From Brevibacterium daeguense (GTDB lineage Bacteria; Actinomycetota; Actinomycetes; Actinomycetales; Brevibacteriaceae), in contig NZ_JAJTWW010000007.1 in assembly GCF_021729135.1 (NCBI RefSeq), positions 124,001 through 188,000 on the forward strand: DNA of 64,000 bases, written 5' to 3'. Below are positions 26,110 through 36,604 of the stretch, piece after piece. Position 1 is the stretch's first letter. Each line of letters begins with the position of its first letter. Position numbers and translations under genes: made by a program. Under the pieces are notes generated by a model. It saw only the letters and a program-made list of their open reading frames with translations, did not search any database and had not been told where the DNA came from.

Positions 26110-29100
26110 TCAGCTGTCCATGCCGAGCATCAGGATCGGCGGAGCCGGTTCGCGCGGCTTCTCCTCGGTCACCGGTCGGGTGTCATCCGAAGCCGCGTCG
26201 TCCGACGCCGGCTCCTCGGATCCGGTCGACCGGTCCGCAGCCGAGGCGGGTTCCGAGTCCGCGTGATCCGGCTCGGCCACGGCCGGCTCCTCCGTCGGGG
26301 CCACGACCTGGACCTTGGTCTCGGAATCGGCGCCGATGATCAGCGGCGCAGGACCACTGGGCTCGGGTGGAGCGGACGGAGCAGGACGCGCGGTCGCAGG
26401 CTCAGCGATCTCCGCCTTCGAATCGCTCCGATCGACCTCGGCACGCTCAGCCGCCTCGGGCGCGGTGATCGCCGCCTTCGATTCGCGCTCAGGAGCGTCG
26501 GTGGAATCAGTCGCGTCGGTCGGACCGGCAGTCGCGGCTGCCTGGGCCCGCTCGGAGCGGCGGCCCCGCGAGCCGCGCCGGGACCTGCCGGTCCGGCCCT
26601 GACCGTCGCGCTTCTGCTGCTCTGCGGAATCCGCCGCATCGTCCGACGGCTGCTGATCCGTGGACTGAGCCGACTCCGGAGCAGTGCCCTGCTCCGCAGC
26701 GGAGTCCTCCGGCGGCGCGGGCGTCTGCGGCTCGTCCTTCTTCAGCGTCGCCTTGGCGATCGCCGCGACAGCGGAGCGCGAGACGTCCTGCTTGTCATCG
26801 TCGACGGCGGGCCTCCTGCGATTGTCCTGCTGGCGCCTGCGCCCGCGACCGGAGCGCGAGCCGCCCTGGCCGCTCTGATCGGGCTCCGTGCCCGGCAGCA
26901 GGAGTCCGCGCCCGGACAGGTCCTCCCCTGCCTGCACGAGCGATTCGGCCAGCCCGGTGCCGATCCGCTTGCGGGTCATCTGGACGAGCCCCAGTGAGGT
27001 GACCTCCGCGACCTGGTGCTTGGTGCGATCGCGTCCGAGGCACTCGATCAGGCGGCGCAGCACCAGATCGCGATTCGATTCGAGCACCATGTCGATGAAG
27101 TCGACGACGATGATGCCGCCGATGTCGCGCAGCCGCAGCTGGCGGATGACCTCCTCTGCCGCCTCAAGGTTGTTCTTGGTGACGGTCTCCTCGAGGTTGC
27201 CGCCGGAGCCGGTGAACTTGCCGGTATTGACGTCGATGACGGTCATCGCCTCGGTCCGGTCGATGACGAGCGAACCGCCGGAGGGCAGCGCGACCTGGCG
27301 GTCGAGTGCCTTCTCGATCTGCTCGCTCACTCGGTACTCGTCGAACAGGTCCGCGTCGGAGTCGTGCCTGCGGACCCTGTCAAGCAGGTCCGGCGCCACC
27401 GCCTCGACGTACTCGTGGATGGTGTCCCAGGCCGAATCACCGTCGACGACGAGCGCGCTGAAGTCCTCGTTGAAGACATCGCGGATGATCCGCACCGTCA
27501 TGTCCGGCTCGCTGTAGAGGAGCTGCGGGGCCTGCACCTTGGTCGAGGTCGACTTCTTCTCGATCGACTCCCAGCGCTTCGAGAGCCGTTCCACGTCGCG
27601 CTCGAGCTCGGTCTCCGAGGCGCCCTCGGCCGCTGTGCGCACGATCACGCCCGCCGAATCCGGCACCAGGGTGCGCAGCACCTTCTTGAGCCGTTGGCGC
27701 TCGTTCTCGGGCAGCTTGCGGGAGATGCCGGTCATCGACGCGCCGGGAACGTAGACGAGGAAGCGGCCCGGCAGGGAGACCTGCGCGGTCAGCCGTGCGC
27801 CCTTGTGTCCGACCGGATCCTTCGTGACCTGGACGAGCACGGGATCACCGGCGTTGAGCGCAAGCTCGATCCGGCGCGGCTTGCCCTCCATGCCCAGCGC
27901 GTCCCAGTTGACCTCGCCGGCGTAGAGGACCGCATTGCGCCCCTTGCCGATGTCGACGAACGCGGCCTCCATGCTCGGCAGCACGTTCTGCACCCTGCCG
28001 AGGTAGACGTTGCCGATCAGCGAGGCGTGCGCCTTCGCCTCGCTCAGGTAGTGCTCGACGGCGATGCCGTCCTCGAGGACCACCAGCTGGGTGCGACCGT
28101 CCTGTTCGCGGACCAGCATGGTCCGCTCCACAGATTCGCGACGGGCCAGGAACTCGGCCTCGGTGATGATCGGGCGGCGTCGTCCGGCCTCTCGGCCCTC
28201 CCGGCGGCGCTGGCGCTTGGCTTCGAGCCGGGTCGACCCCTTGACTCCGGTGACCTGATTGTCGTCGGACCCGGCGCTCTGCTGCGCACCCGCTGCAGAC
28301 TGCGCGCCCGCTGAGGACTGCGAGCCATTCGACCCGCGGCTGCGGCGCCGACGCCGGCGCCTGCTGGAACCGGAGTCGTCGGAGTCGGAGGAGTCCTCCG
28401 CTGAACCCTGAGCGGAATCGCTGTCGTCCGACTCACGCGCCCCGTGCTGGTCGCTGCTCTTCGGACCTCCGCTGCGGCGGTCGTCGTTCGAGGCCTCGGC
28501 GCCAGTCTCCCGGTGTGCTTCCCGACCGGACCCCGTGTCACCCTGCTCGTCGTCTCCGGAGGAGCTGTCCCGCTGATCGCGGCTGCGCGAGCGCCGTCCC
28601 CGACCCCCACGGCGCCGCCTGCGCGGCTGCGCCTCTGCGTCGCCGTCCTGCGCGGAATCCTCGGAGCCGAGTCCGCTCTCGGATCCTGTTCCCTCCGCGG
28701 CATCGGACTCGTCTGACTGCGAGTCGGACTCGCCGTAGCCGGAGTCATCGCCATCCGCGGAGAAGTAGTCCTCTTCGTCGTCGTAATCGTCCTCCGCGCT
28801 CCAGTCCGGGTCGACCTGCTCGGCGAGCTCGGCCTGGGGCGGCTGGAACAGCAGGCCGCCGCCCGCGGGGATCGCGGCCGGGGCGAAGGCCACCGGCTCC
28901 TCCTCCGCGGACCGGAAGCGATTGAAGGCGAAGGGGTTACGCGGGTCGACCTGAGGCGACGGCGCCTCGTGTCGGGCAGCCATCGGCTGGGAGTCGTCCC
29001 GCGAGTCCTCAGCGGCTCCCGCTTCCCTGTCGCGAGTCGAGCGGGAGATCGCGGATTCGAAGATCAGGCCGCGGTTGGCCACTGCTGAGCGAGCCGCCCG

Positions 29101-29340
29101 CGGCTCGGGCGCGTCCACTTCCTGCCCCGCTTCCGCGGATCGGCTCTCAGGGCTTTCCTGCTGGGACTCGGCGGGTTCGCGCAGGGACTCTGCCGCCTGC
29201 GCGATGGAGTCGAGCTGCGCCCTGACGTCCTCGTCGACTGCGCGTTCGGCCTGCTGGCGCTCGCGGGAGGCGCGCAGACTCTCGAGATCGGCCAGGATCG
29301 CCGCTGTGGGATCCTGAGGATCGTCCGGTGTATTCGTCAT
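26110..29340 (-). CDS. rne: ribonuclease E/G
   Basis: The 1076-residue protein has the actinobacterial layout. An acidic, low-complexity N-terminal arm (about residues 1-400) has Arg-rich patches. The catalytic core follows, with an S1 domain (ASLIGNVYLGRVQNVLPSM, near 437) and the active-site segments TVIDVNTGKF (near 700) and VDFIDM (near 748). The C-terminal arm (about 815-1076) is disordered. It initiates mRNA decay and rRNA processing. The cysteines of the usual Zn-link are absent: at residues 804-812 the sequence reads AGEDLSGRG. AGGAG stands ten bases before the ATG. Confidence 0.95.
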   Translation of the reverse strand: MTNTPDDPQDPTAAILADLESLRASRERQQAERAVDEDVRAQLDSIAQAAESLREPAESQQESPESRSAEAGQEVDAPEPRAARSAVANRGLIFESAISRSTRDREAGAAEDSRDDSQPMAARHEAPSPQVDPRNPFAFNRFRSAEEEPVAFAPAAIPAGGGLLFQPPQAELAEQVDPDWSAEDDYDDEEDYFSADGDDSGYGESDSQSDESDAAEGTGSESGLGSEDSAQDGDAEAQPRRRRRGGRGRRSRSRDQRDSSSGDDEQGDTGSGREAHRETGAEASNDDRRSGGPKSSDQHGARESDDSDSAQGSAEDSSDSDDSGSSRRRRRRRSRGSNGSQSSAGAQSAAGAQQSAGSDDNQVTGVKGSTRLEAKRQRRREGREAGRRRPIITEAEFLARRESVERTMLVREQDGRTQLVVLEDGIAVEHYLSEAKAHASLIGNVYLGRVQNVLPSMEAAFVDIGKGRNAVLYAGEVNWDALGMEGKPRRIELALNAGDPVLVQVTKDPVGHKGARLTAQVSLPGRFLVYVPGASMTGISRKLPENERQRLKKVLRTLVPDSAGVIVRTAAEGASETELERDVERLSKRWESIEKKSTSTKVQAPQLLYSEPDMTVRIIRDVFNEDFSALVVDGDSAWDTIHEYVEAVAPDLLDRVRRHDSDADLFDEYRVSEQIEKALDRQVALPSGGSLVIDRTEAMTVIDVNTGKFTGSGGNLEETVTKNNLEAAEEVIRQLRLRDIGGIIVVDFIDMVLESNRDLVLRRLIECLGRDRTKHQVAEVTSLGLVQMTRKRIGTGLAESLVQAGEDLSGRGLLLPGTEPDQSGQGGSRSGRGRRRQQDNRRRPAVDDDKQDVSRSAVAAIAKATLKKDEPQTPAPPEDSAAEQGTAPESAQSTDQQPSDDAADSAEQQKRDGQGRTGRSRRGSRGRRSERAQAAATAGPTDATDSTDAPERESKAAITAPEAAERAEVDRSDSKAEIAEPATARPAPSAPPEPSGPAPLIIGADSETKVQVVAPTEEPAVAEPDHADSEPASAADRSTGSEEPASDDAASDDTRPVTEEKPREPAPPILMLGMDS

Positions 29341-29700
29341 CTTCTGAGTGCTCCTAGTCCCGCGCGACGGGTGGCACACCTACTCATCCGCGCAACGGGT
29401 CCGACGGTGTCCGAGTTCCCACTCGGAGCGAAAAGCCTGTAATCGCATGCTGCGGCTCGCGCGATGAGCACCGGCGCGGTGGCCTGCTGCATGCCGCTTC
29501 GTCTTGCTACCTGCCAGAGGTCGCACTCGGCTCGGTGGAAGCGGGAGACCTGTCGGGTGTGTACGACTGGTCGCCATGGCCATTATGTCACAGGCTGGCT
29601 GTCAGACCGCTGATCCGACGATGGGAAGCCGCTCGGAGACAGTGCTCGGAGGACCTGCCCACTGTTTGTGCCCGCGGCGGAATCGGTGCATGCTGATTCG
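29341..29700. other. 360-base gene-free region: rne leader and VKOR promoter
   Basis: No convincing ORF is present. On the minus strand CATAAT (29587-29582) could be the rne -10 box, which would give rne a leader of about 235 bases. A hairpin TCCGAG/CTCGGA (29410-29427) lies within it. The plus-strand end of the region holds the VKOR promoter. Confidence 0.5.
29666..29694 (+). promoter_or_regulatory. promoter of the VKOR-like gene (leaderless)
   Basis: TTGTGC (29666-29671) and CATGCT (29689-29694) are separated by 17 bases. The second hexamer ends six bases before the GTG at 29701. No ribosome-binding site is present. Confidence 0.5.
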
Positions 29701-30372
29701 GTGAGCACCCGCGAATCGCTGCCCCTGACCGAAGACCGCGCCGAGGGCACGGAGGAGGCGACGATCGCGCCCCGACCCTGGTTCATGGGCGAGGTGAGCC
29801 TCGGCGTGTTCCTCGTCGTCGCCTCGGTCATCGGCTTTCTGGCGTCATTCGAGCTCTCGATCGACAAGGTCAGGAAGCTCGAGGATCCCTCCGCGCAGCT
29901 GTCCTGCGATTTCAACCCGTTCTTCTCCTGCGGTTCGGTGATGGCGTACCCGCAGTCGCAGCTGTTCGGCTTTCCCAATCAGTTCCTGGGAATCGCCGCA
30001 TTCATCTTCCCGCTTCTGCTGGGCGTGCTGCTCATCTCCCGCACGCGGATCCCCGGCTGGGTGATGCTCGGCCTGAATTCGGGCCTCCTGCTGGGCACCG
30101 TCCTGGTGATGTACCTCTTCTACACGTCGATCTACCGGATCGGGATCGGCTGCCCGTGGTGCATGGTGGTGTGGGCCGTGACGATTCCGATGTTCTGCGT
30201 GGTCACCGGCTACAACGCCCTGGCGGGGAATTTCGGCGCCCGCGTGCGCGACAACGCCTTCATCCGCGTGTTCGCGGCGAACTCGCTGCTGATCTCCCTG
30301 CTGTGGCTGTTTGTGATCTTCGCCTGCGTGGTGATCCAGTTCTGGACGTTCTTCGGATCCCTGCTTCGTTGA
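29701..30372 (+). CDS. vitamin K epoxide reductase (VKOR) family membrane protein
   Basis: The 223-residue protein has four to five membrane spans. The active-site CxxC is in GIGCPWCMVVW and the loop cysteines are in CDFNPFFSCGSVM, the four cysteines of bacterial VKOR. It re-oxidises a DsbA-like partner using quinone and so drives disulfide formation outside the membrane; actinobacteria use VKOR where other bacteria use DsbB. No DsbA gene is adjacent. The GTG at 29701 is chosen from the promoter spacing; the N-terminal 35 residues are soluble and acidic. Confidence 0.92.
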   Translation: MSTRESLPLTEDRAEGTEEATIAPRPWFMGEVSLGVFLVVASVIGFLASFELSIDKVRKLEDPSAQLSCDFNPFFSCGSVMAYPQSQLFGFPNQFLGIAAFIFPLLLGVLLISRTRIPGWVMLGLNSGLLLGTVLVMYLFYTSIYRIGIGCPWCMVVWAVTIPMFCVVTGYNALAGNFGARVRDNAFIRVFAANSLLISLLWLFVIFACVVIQFWTFFGSLLR

Positions 30373-30390
30373 GACCGAGTCGCGGCTCCC

Positions 30391-30500
30391 CTGACCGTCC
30401 CCCCGGTACTCTGACCGTCCCCCGGTCCCCTGACCGTCCCGCGGTCTCCAGAGCGTCCCGCGGTCCCTGACCGACCCGCGATCCCTTGACCGGCCGGCGG
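30391..30500. repeat. degenerate ~20-bp tandem repeat, about six units
   Basis: Units resembling CTGACCGTCCCGCGGTCCC recur at about 30391, 30411, 30430, 30450, 30467 and 30487, with 17 to 20 bases between copies. They fill the space between the VKOR stop and the ndk terminator. Confidence 0.75.
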
Positions 30501-30530
30501 GTCTGCCCCGCGATCTCCGGGGACGAGCGC

Positions 30531-30584
30531 GGCCCCCGTCGGGAGACTCCGCGCGCTGGGCGGCACGAAGTCCCGGCGGGGGCC
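30531..30584 (-). terminator. terminator of ndk
   Basis: GGCCCCCGTCGGGA (30531-30544) pairs with TCCCGGCGGGGGCC (30571-30584) through 14 positions with one G-T wobble. It is located 19 bases after the ndk stop. Confidence 0.6.
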
Positions 30585-30602
30585 GGAGCTGCAGGCGGCA
30601 GA

Positions 30603-31022
30603 TCAGGACTCGGGGAACCAGATCGCGATCTCGCGGGCGGCCGACTCCGGGGAATCGGAGCCGTGGACGAGGTTCTTCTGCACCTTGGTGCCCCAGTCGC
30701 GGGCCAGATCGCCGCGGATGGTGCCGGGTGCCGCCGCTGTCGGATCGGTGGCTCCGGCCAGAGAGCGGAACCCGGCGATGACGCCCTCGCCGGAGGCGAT
30801 GATCGCAACCAGCGGACCCGAGCACATGAAGTCGATGAGCGGAGGGTAGAACGGCTTGCCCTCGTGCTCGGCGTAGTGCGCCGCGAGCTGATCGTTGCGC
30901 GCCTTCAGCAGCTCCAGCCGCTCGATCGCGTAGCCCTTGGCCTCGATCCGGGACACGATCTCACCGATCAGGCCGCGCTCGACGCCGTCGGGCTTGACAA
31001 GCACAAGAGTGCGTTCGCTCAC
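30603..31022 (-). CDS. ndk: nucleoside diphosphate kinase
   Basis: The 139-residue enzyme has the catalytic histidine in [17 protein letters not shown] and the N-terminal [20 protein letters not shown]. It transfers the gamma-phosphate among nucleoside triphosphates through a phosphohistidine. The GTG start follows GAGGAG by five bases. It lies 142 bases downstream of the DUF4233 gene and may share the ileS-folC transcript. Confidence 0.97.
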   Translation of the reverse strand: MSERTLVLVKPDGVERGLIGEIVSRIEAKGYAIERLELLKARNDQLAAHYAEHEGKPFYPPLIDFMCSGPLVAIIASGEGVIAGFRSLAGATDPTAAAPGTIRGDLARDWGTKVQKNLVHGSDSPESAAREIAIWFPES

Positions 31023-31164
31023 TGGTTCTCCTCGATGTGTAGGCGATGCGATCTGGCGCCGGAGCCGGTTGGGGAGGGTTCTGGCGGCCAGTCCGCGGTG
31101 CAGTCCGGAGCCGACGCGAATTCCGGTCGGCCGTGGAGTCCGGGGGACAGTCTAAGGCATGCGC

Positions 31165-31539
31165 TCAGCCGCCCCACTCGGTCAGCTCGCGGTCCATCCG
31201 TCGTCCCAGGTAGACGGCCACGCCCCACAGCACCGCGAACACCGCGCCGACGAAGAACATCGACGGCATGATGAATCCGCCGGCGGTGATGAGCACCTGG
31301 GCGATCCAGCCGAGCAGGATTCCCGGCCGGTTCTGCCCGCGTCGCCGCGGCAGCAGGGCAGCCGCGACGAGGCACAGCAGAGCCAGCACCGAGGCGCCCG
31401 CCAGCAGCCAGCCCAGCGAAACCGGGCGCAGGCCATAACCGGTCAGCGCAGCGAAGTAGATCACGAGGACCTCGGAGATCAGCACTGTTCCGCACAGGAG
31501 CGGGATCTTCGACTTGCCGGCGTCGGCGGGAGCGCTCAT
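31165..31539 (-). CDS. DUF4233 family membrane protein
   Basis: The 124-residue protein has four hydrophobic spans and starts [23 protein letters not shown]4233 proteins are encoded directly after folC in many actinobacteria, as here, where ATG and the folC stop overlap by four bases. Its function is unknown. The tight coupling suggests it is expressed with folate polyglutamylation and ileS. Confidence 0.85.
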   Translation of the reverse strand: MSAPADAGKSKIPLLCGTVLISEVLVIYFAALTGYGLRPVSLGWLLAGASVLALLCLVAAALLPRRRGQNRPGILLGWIAQVLITAGGFIMPSMFFVGAVFAVLWGVAVYLGRRMDRELTEWGG

Positions 31540-33089
31540 TGCTCGTCCTTCCTGCCCAGCAGAGTGCGGGCCTCGGCCACCGTCAGCAGGGATCCGGTCA
31601 CGACGATCCCCACCCCCGGCTCCCCGTCCTCGAGCGCCAGGTCGACGGCGCGCATGAGTGCGGAGTTCATGTCGGCCTCGACCAGCACGTCGTCGGGGTC
31701 GAACCACTCCGCCGCCGCCGCTGCCAGCTCCTGCCGGTCCAGGGCGCGCTCGGACAGCGTCTCCGTGACCACTACGCGGTCGGCGAAGCGGCTGACATGC
31801 TCGAGCACCCCATGCGGGTCCTTGTCGGCGAACATCGCCAGCACAGCGACGACCTCGCGGAAGTCGAAGGCCTCCGCGACCGTCTCCGCGAGCACTGCCG
31901 CACTCGCCGGGTTGTGGGCGCCGTCGACGAGCACCGTCGGCTCCGAGCGCAGGATCTCCGCTCGGCCCGGGGAGTCCATCTGGGAGAAGCCCTCCGCCAC
32001 GGTTCCGGCGTCGAGCGCCTGCTCGCCGTCGGAGAGGAACAGCTCGCAGATCGCCAGCGCCTGCGCGGAGTTGCGCGCCTGGTGGGCCCCGTGGAGGGGC
32101 AGGAACAGGTCGGAGTAGAGGCCGCGGACGCCCCGGATGGTCAGCAGCTGACCGTCGACGGCCTTCGTCCGCTCGACGACGGCGTAGTCCTCCCCCGCCC
32201 ATGCGGACGTGAGGTTGCGGACGGCGATCTGCGAACGCAGCTCGGCCGCCGCCTCCGGCTCCTGCTCGGCGATCACCGCGACCGGGTGCGGGGCCGGACT
32301 GGGCTGGACATTCCGATCGAGGATGCCCGCCTTCGTGGCCGCGATCGTGCTGAGATCCGGTCCCAGGTGGACCATGTGGTCGAGCCCGATCGGGGTGAAG
32401 GCGCAGATCTGGGCGTCGGCGACGTTCGTGGAGTCCCATTCGCCGCCCATCCCGACCTCGAGCACCATGACGTCGACCGGCGCATCGGCGAACACCGCGA
32501 AGGCCAGCACCGTGAGTGCCTCGAAGAACGTGAGCCTTGCCCGGCCGGCGGCTTCGAGCTCGCCGTCGACCATGGCCAGGACCGGGGCGATCTCGTCGTG
32601 GATCCGCACGAAGACGGCTTCGTCGATCTCCGCGCCGTCCACGGAGATCCGCTCCGTCACCCGATGGAGGTGCGGGCTGGTGAACCGGCCCACCCGCAGG
32701 CCGTGAGCGGTCAGGAGCGCGTCCACCATGCGGGCGGTCGAAGTCTTGCCGTTGGTGCCGGTGATCGTCACCGCCGGCGCCGAGGCGTGGATGTCTCCCA
32801 GCAGCTCGCAGGCCCTTCGGGTCGCGTCGAGTCGGGGCTCGATCTTCGTCTCGCCCTGGCGGGCGAGCAGCGCGGCATAGACCCGGGCGAGCTCCGGCGT
32901 GCCGCGGGGGGCCGCCGGAAGCGGCTCCGGCTCCTCGGAGCCGGCGTCCGCGATCTCGGCGGCATCGGGGTCGTCGGGCAGGAGCGGGGCGAGCGGGCTG
33001 GGCTCGGCAGGGGCGCCGGCCGCGCGGTCCGTGCCGCTGTAGTCGGGGTCCACAGCGCCGTCGCCGGTCGGGCGGGTGTCCTCGCTCAT
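31536..33089 (-). CDS. folC: folylpolyglutamate synthase/dihydrofolate synthase
   Basis: The 517-residue Mur-ligase-type enzyme has the P-loop [15 protein letters not shown], the downstream [13 protein letters not shown] and [15 protein letters not shown], and the C-terminal [12 protein letters not shown]. The first 60 residues are an acidic Pro-rich extension not seen in most FolC proteins. It adds glutamate to dihydropteroate or folate. It overlaps ileS by four bases (ATGA), which puts it under the ileS T-box. Confidence 0.96.
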   Translation of the reverse strand: MSEDTRPTGDGAVDPDYSGTDRAAGAPAEPSPLAPLLPDDPDAAEIADAGSEEPEPLPAAPRGTPELARVYAALLARQGETKIEPRLDATRRACELLGDIHASAPAVTITGTNGKTSTARMVDALLTAHGLRVGRFTSPHLHRVTERISVDGAEIDEAVFVRIHDEIAPVLAMVDGELEAAGRARLTFFEALTVLAFAVFADAPVDVMVLEVGMGGEWDSTNVADAQICAFTPIGLDHMVHLGPDLSTIAATKAGILDRNVQPSPAPHPVAVIAEQEPEAAAELRSQIAVRNLTSAWAGEDYAVVERTKAVDGQLLTIRGVRGLYSDLFLPLHGAHQARNSAQALAICELFLSDGEQALDAGTVAEGFSQMDSPGRAEILRSEPTVLVDGAHNPASAAVLAETVAEAFDFREVVAVLAMFADKDPHGVLEHVSRFADRVVVTETLSERALDRQELAAAAAEWFDPDDVLVEADMNSALMRAVDLALEDGEPGVGIVVTGSLLTVAEARTLLGRKDEQ

Positions 33090-36000
33090 GCCCGGGCCAC
33101 CTGCAGGACGGCGTCCTCGTGCACCTCGGTCGCGGGGAAGACTGATTCGCTGCCGGCGACCGGTTCGGAGGTGAGGACGAGGTCGACCGTCAGCGTCTCC
33201 CCCTTGACCAGGTCCGTGTGCGCCTGCAGCGCCTCGAGCGCCGCGGCCGGGGCGGAGATCGTCACCGCGATCCGGTCCGACACATTGAGGTCGAGCTGCT
33301 TGCGGGCGTTCTGGATGGCGCGCACGGTGTCGCGGGCGACGCCCTCGGATTCGAGTTCCGGCGTCACCGTCGTGTCCAGGGCGACGAACCCGGAGTCCAT
33401 CACGGCCAGCGCGGCGTTGGTGTCGCCTGCGTCTGCGATCTCCTCCAGGGTGTACTCCCCCTCCTGCAGCTCGATGCCGCCGGCGGTCACGACGCCGTCG
33501 GTCGCCGACCAGTCGCCGGTCTTCGAGCCCTTGATCGCCTGCTGCACGTCCCTGCCCAGGCGGGGGCCTGCGGCACGGGCGTTGACGGTGAGCTTCTGCT
33601 CAAGAGTGAAGCCGGCGGCCTTGGCCTGGTCGAGCGGCAGGACGGTCACCGACCGGACGTTGAGCTCATCGGCGATGATCGACGTGAACTCCTCGCCGAG
33701 CGCCGTGTCGGTGGCCACCGTCAGTCCGGACAGCGGCAGGCGGACCCGGAGGTGGTTGGCCTTGCGCAGGCTGGAGCCCGTCGAGCACACGTCCCGGGTG
33801 CGGTCCATCGCCGCAACCAGCTCCGGAGCGGCGGTGAACAGGGAGGCGTCCGGGTAGTCCTGCAGATGCACCGAGCGCTCACCGGTCAGTCCGCGGTAGA
33901 TCTCCTCGATGGTGAACGGGATCAGCGGGGCCGCCGCCCGGAGGAACGCCTCGAAGCAGGTGAAGTAGACGTCGAAGGATTCGCGGGTCGCCGCGGAGCC
34001 GTCCCAGAACCGGCGCCGCGAGCGGCGGACGTACCAGTTTGTGAACATGTCGAGGTGTTCGCGGGCGAGCTCACAGGCGCCCCAGATGTCGTAGCCGTCC
34101 ATGCGGCGGGCGAACTCCACGATGAAGTCGTGGGTCTTGGCCAGCAGGTACCGGTCGAGGACCTGGCCGGACTCGTAGCGCGGCTGCGCGGAGTAGCCGG
34201 TCGTGTCGCCCGTGTCGGAATCGGCGCTGTTGGAGTAGGTGGCGAAGAAGTGCCAGGCGTTCCACAGCGGCAGGATGACCTGGCGGACGCCGTCCCGGAT
34301 GCCCTGCTCGGTGACGACGAGGTTGCCGCCGCGCAGGATCGGGCTCGACATGAGGAACCAGCGCATCGCATCGGAGCCGTCGCGGTCGAGCACCTCGTTG
34401 ACGTCCGGGTAGTTGCGGAGGCTCTTGGACATCTTCTGACCGTCGGAGCCGAGCACGATGCCGTGGGACAGGCTGGTGAGGAAGCTCGGCCTGTCGAACA
34501 CCGCGGTGGCCAGCACATGGAGCGTGTAGAACCAGCCGCGGGTCTGGCCGATGTACTCGACGATGAAGTCGCCCGGGTAGTGGTTGTCGAACCACTCGCG
34601 GTTCTCGAACGGGTAGTGGACCTGGGCGTAGGGCATCGAGCCGGAGTCGAACCACACGTCCAGGACATCGGGCACGCGGCGCATGGTCGAGTTCCCCGTC
34701 GGATCGTCCGGGTTGGGGCGGGTCAGCTCATCGATGAAGGGCCGGTGGAGGTCCGGCTCGCCCTTCTCGTTGAGCGGCAGCCTGCCGAAGTCGGCCTCGA
34801 GCTCGGCCAGCGAGCCGTAGACATCGACGCGGGGGTGGTCCGGATCATCGGAGACCCACACGGGAATCGGGGAGCCCCAGAACCGGTTGCGCGAGATCGA
34901 CCAGTCGCGGGCGTTCTCCAGCCACTTGCCGAACTGTCCGTGCTTGACGTTCTCCGGGACCCAGGTGATCTGCTCATTGAGCTCGACCATGCGGTCCTTG
35001 AACTGGGTGACCTTGACGAACCAGCTCGACACGGCCCGGTAGATCAGCGGTGTCCGGCAGCGCCAGCAGTGCGGATAGGAGTGCTCGTAGGTCTCGTGCC
35101 GCAGCAGCAGGGCGCTGCGCCCGGCCAGCGGCCCGGTGTGGTGCTTGAAGTCGGCGATGATCTGCTTGTTGGCCTCGAACACCTGCACGCCGGCGTAGTC
35201 GTCGACCGGCTGCTCGAAGCGGCCGCTGTCGTCGACCGGACGGACCGCCCTGATGTCGTACGTGTCGGTGAGCGCCTTGTCCTCCTCACCGAAGGCCGGC
35301 GACTGGTGGACGATTCCGGTGCCGTCGTCCGTGGTGACGAAGTCGGCGGCGAGGATCGTGTGCATGTTCTGCCCGAGTTCGTCCTGCTTCCCCTCGAAGT
35401 ACGGGAACGGGGGCTCGTAGGCCGCGCCGAGCAGCTCGGTGCCCTTGAACTCGCGCAGCACCTGCGGGTGCTCGCCCAGCTCACGGCTGTAGGCCGACAG
35501 GCGGGCCTTGGCGAGGATGAAGGTCTTGCCGGCGAACGCCTCGGCGGCGGTCTCCTGCTCGGGAACGACGGCGACGTAGTCGACGTCCGGATTCACGGCC
35601 ACGGCCTGGTTCGAGGGCACGGTCCACGGCGTGGTGGTCCAGATCAGCACCCACTCGTCGGCGTCGCGCAGCTTGTAGCCCAGGGTCACGGCGGGGTCCT
35701 GGCGCATCTTGTAGACGTCATCGTCCATCCGCAGCTCGTGGTTGGACAGCGGCGTCTGGTCGCGCCAGCAGTACGGCAGCACGCGGTAGCCGTCGTAGAC
35801 CAGGCCTTTGTCCCACAGCTGCTTGAACGCCCAGATGACGCTCTCCATGTACTCGACGTTGAGCGTCTTGTAGTCGTTCTCGAAGTCGACCCAGCGGCCC
35901 TGGCGGGTGACGTACTCCTGCCACTCATCCGTGTATTTCAGGACCGAGGCGCGGCAGGCGGCGTTGAACTCCGCGATGCCCATGTCGGTGATCTGGGACT

Positions 36001-36358
36001 TGTCGGTGATGCCGAGCTGGCGCTCGGCCTCCAGCTCTGCGGGCAGGCCGTGCGTGTCCCAGCCGAACCTGCGCTCGACCCGCATGCCCTGCATGGTCTT
36101 GTAGCGCGGCACGACGTCCTTGACGTAGCCGGTCAGGAGGTGGCCGTAGTGCGGCAGTCCGTTGGCGAAGGGCGGGCCGTCGTAGAAGACGAACTCGTTC
36201 TCGCCGTTCGTCCCGGCCTCACGGTTGTCGATCGAAGCCTGGAAGGTCCCGTCCTGCTGCCAGAAGTCCAGCACGTCGACTTCGATGGCAGGGAAGTCGG
36301 GCGAGGAGGTGAGGCCGAAGGCGGAGGTGCTCCGCTTGGGGTAGATCTGATCCGTCAT
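33086..36358 (-). CDS. ileS: isoleucyl-tRNA synthetase
   Basis: The 1090-residue class I synthetase has HIGH as [15 protein letters not shown] and KMSKS as [12 protein letters not shown], an editing domain between them, and an anticodon-binding C-terminal half. The length and lack of a C-terminal zinc site fit the longer eukaryote-like IleRS type found in actinobacteria. The start [15 protein letters not shown] follows AAGGGACG, the site that the T-box leader would mask. First gene of the ileS-folC-DUF4233 operon. Confidence 0.97.
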   Translation of the reverse strand: MTDQIYPKRSTSAFGLTSSPDFPAIEVDVLDFWQQDGTFQASIDNREAGTNGENEFVFYDGPPFANGLPHYGHLLTGYVKDVVPRYKTMQGMRVERRFGWDTHGLPAELEAERQLGITDKSQITDMGIAEFNAACRASVLKYTDEWQEYVTRQGRWVDFENDYKTLNVEYMESVIWAFKQLWDKGLVYDGYRVLPYCWRDQTPLSNHELRMDDDVYKMRQDPAVTLGYKLRDADEWVLIWTTTPWTVPSNQAVAVNPDVDYVAVVPEQETAAEAFAGKTFILAKARLSAYSRELGEHPQVLREFKGTELLGAAYEPPFPYFEGKQDELGQNMHTILAADFVTTDDGTGIVHQSPAFGEEDKALTDTYDIRAVRPVDDSGRFEQPVDDYAGVQVFEANKQIIADFKHHTGPLAGRSALLLRHETYEHSYPHCWRCRTPLIYRAVSSWFVKVTQFKDRMVELNEQITWVPENVKHGQFGKWLENARDWSISRNRFWGSPIPVWVSDDPDHPRVDVYGSLAELEADFGRLPLNEKGEPDLHRPFIDELTRPNPDDPTGNSTMRRVPDVLDVWFDSGSMPYAQVHYPFENREWFDNHYPGDFIVEYIGQTRGWFYTLHVLATAVFDRPSFLTSLSHGIVLGSDGQKMSKSLRNYPDVNEVLDRDGSDAMRWFLMSSPILRGGNLVVTEQGIRDGVRQVILPLWNAWHFFATYSNSADSDTGDTTGYSAQPRYESGQVLDRYLLAKTHDFIVEFARRMDGYDIWGACELAREHLDMFTNWYVRRSRRRFWDGSAATRESFDVYFTCFEAFLRAAAPLIPFTIEEIYRGLTGERSVHLQDYPDASLFTAAPELVAAMDRTRDVCSTGSSLRKANHLRVRLPLSGLTVATDTALGEEFTSIIADELNVRSVTVLPLDQAKAAGFTLEQKLTVNARAAGPRLGRDVQQAIKGSKTGDWSATDGVVTAGGIELQEGEYTLEEIADAGDTNAALAVMDSGFVALDTTVTPELESEGVARDTVRAIQNARKQLDLNVSDRIAVTISAPAAALEALQAHTDLVKGETLTVDLVLTSEPVAGSESVFPATEVHEDAVLQVARA

Positions 36359-36598
36359 GAGCGTCCCTTGCGTGGTGATCGGGTTGGAGTCCGTGCGAGG
36401 ACGACAGGACTGCCGCGGTACCACCCCGCTTATCCGCGGGCTGCCGGGACTTCCCGACGCCGCGGATCGCTCATTCGACGGGCTGTGACGGACCCACCCG
36501 TCCGGTTCTACTGGGCACCTGCTGCTGGACGGAATGGCGCCCGCAGCAGCTGCTGTTCTTCCGGATGCTCCCCGGTGATGGCCGGATCGTCGCAATCA
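36359..36598 (-). promoter_or_regulatory. ileS T-box riboswitch (translational, short stem I)
   Basis: Read on the minus strand, the leader contains the T-box core GGGTGGTACCGCGG (36426-36413), and upstream the segment GGCCATCACCGGGGAGC followed by CCGGAAGAAC. These match the actinobacterial ileS T-box with its very short stem I. The specifier is ATC (36579-36577), an isoleucine codon. Instead of a terminator, the 3' part would sequester the ribosome-binding site at the end of the leader, so control is probably at translation initiation. Confidence 0.9.
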
Positions 36599-36604
36599 CC
36601 CAGT

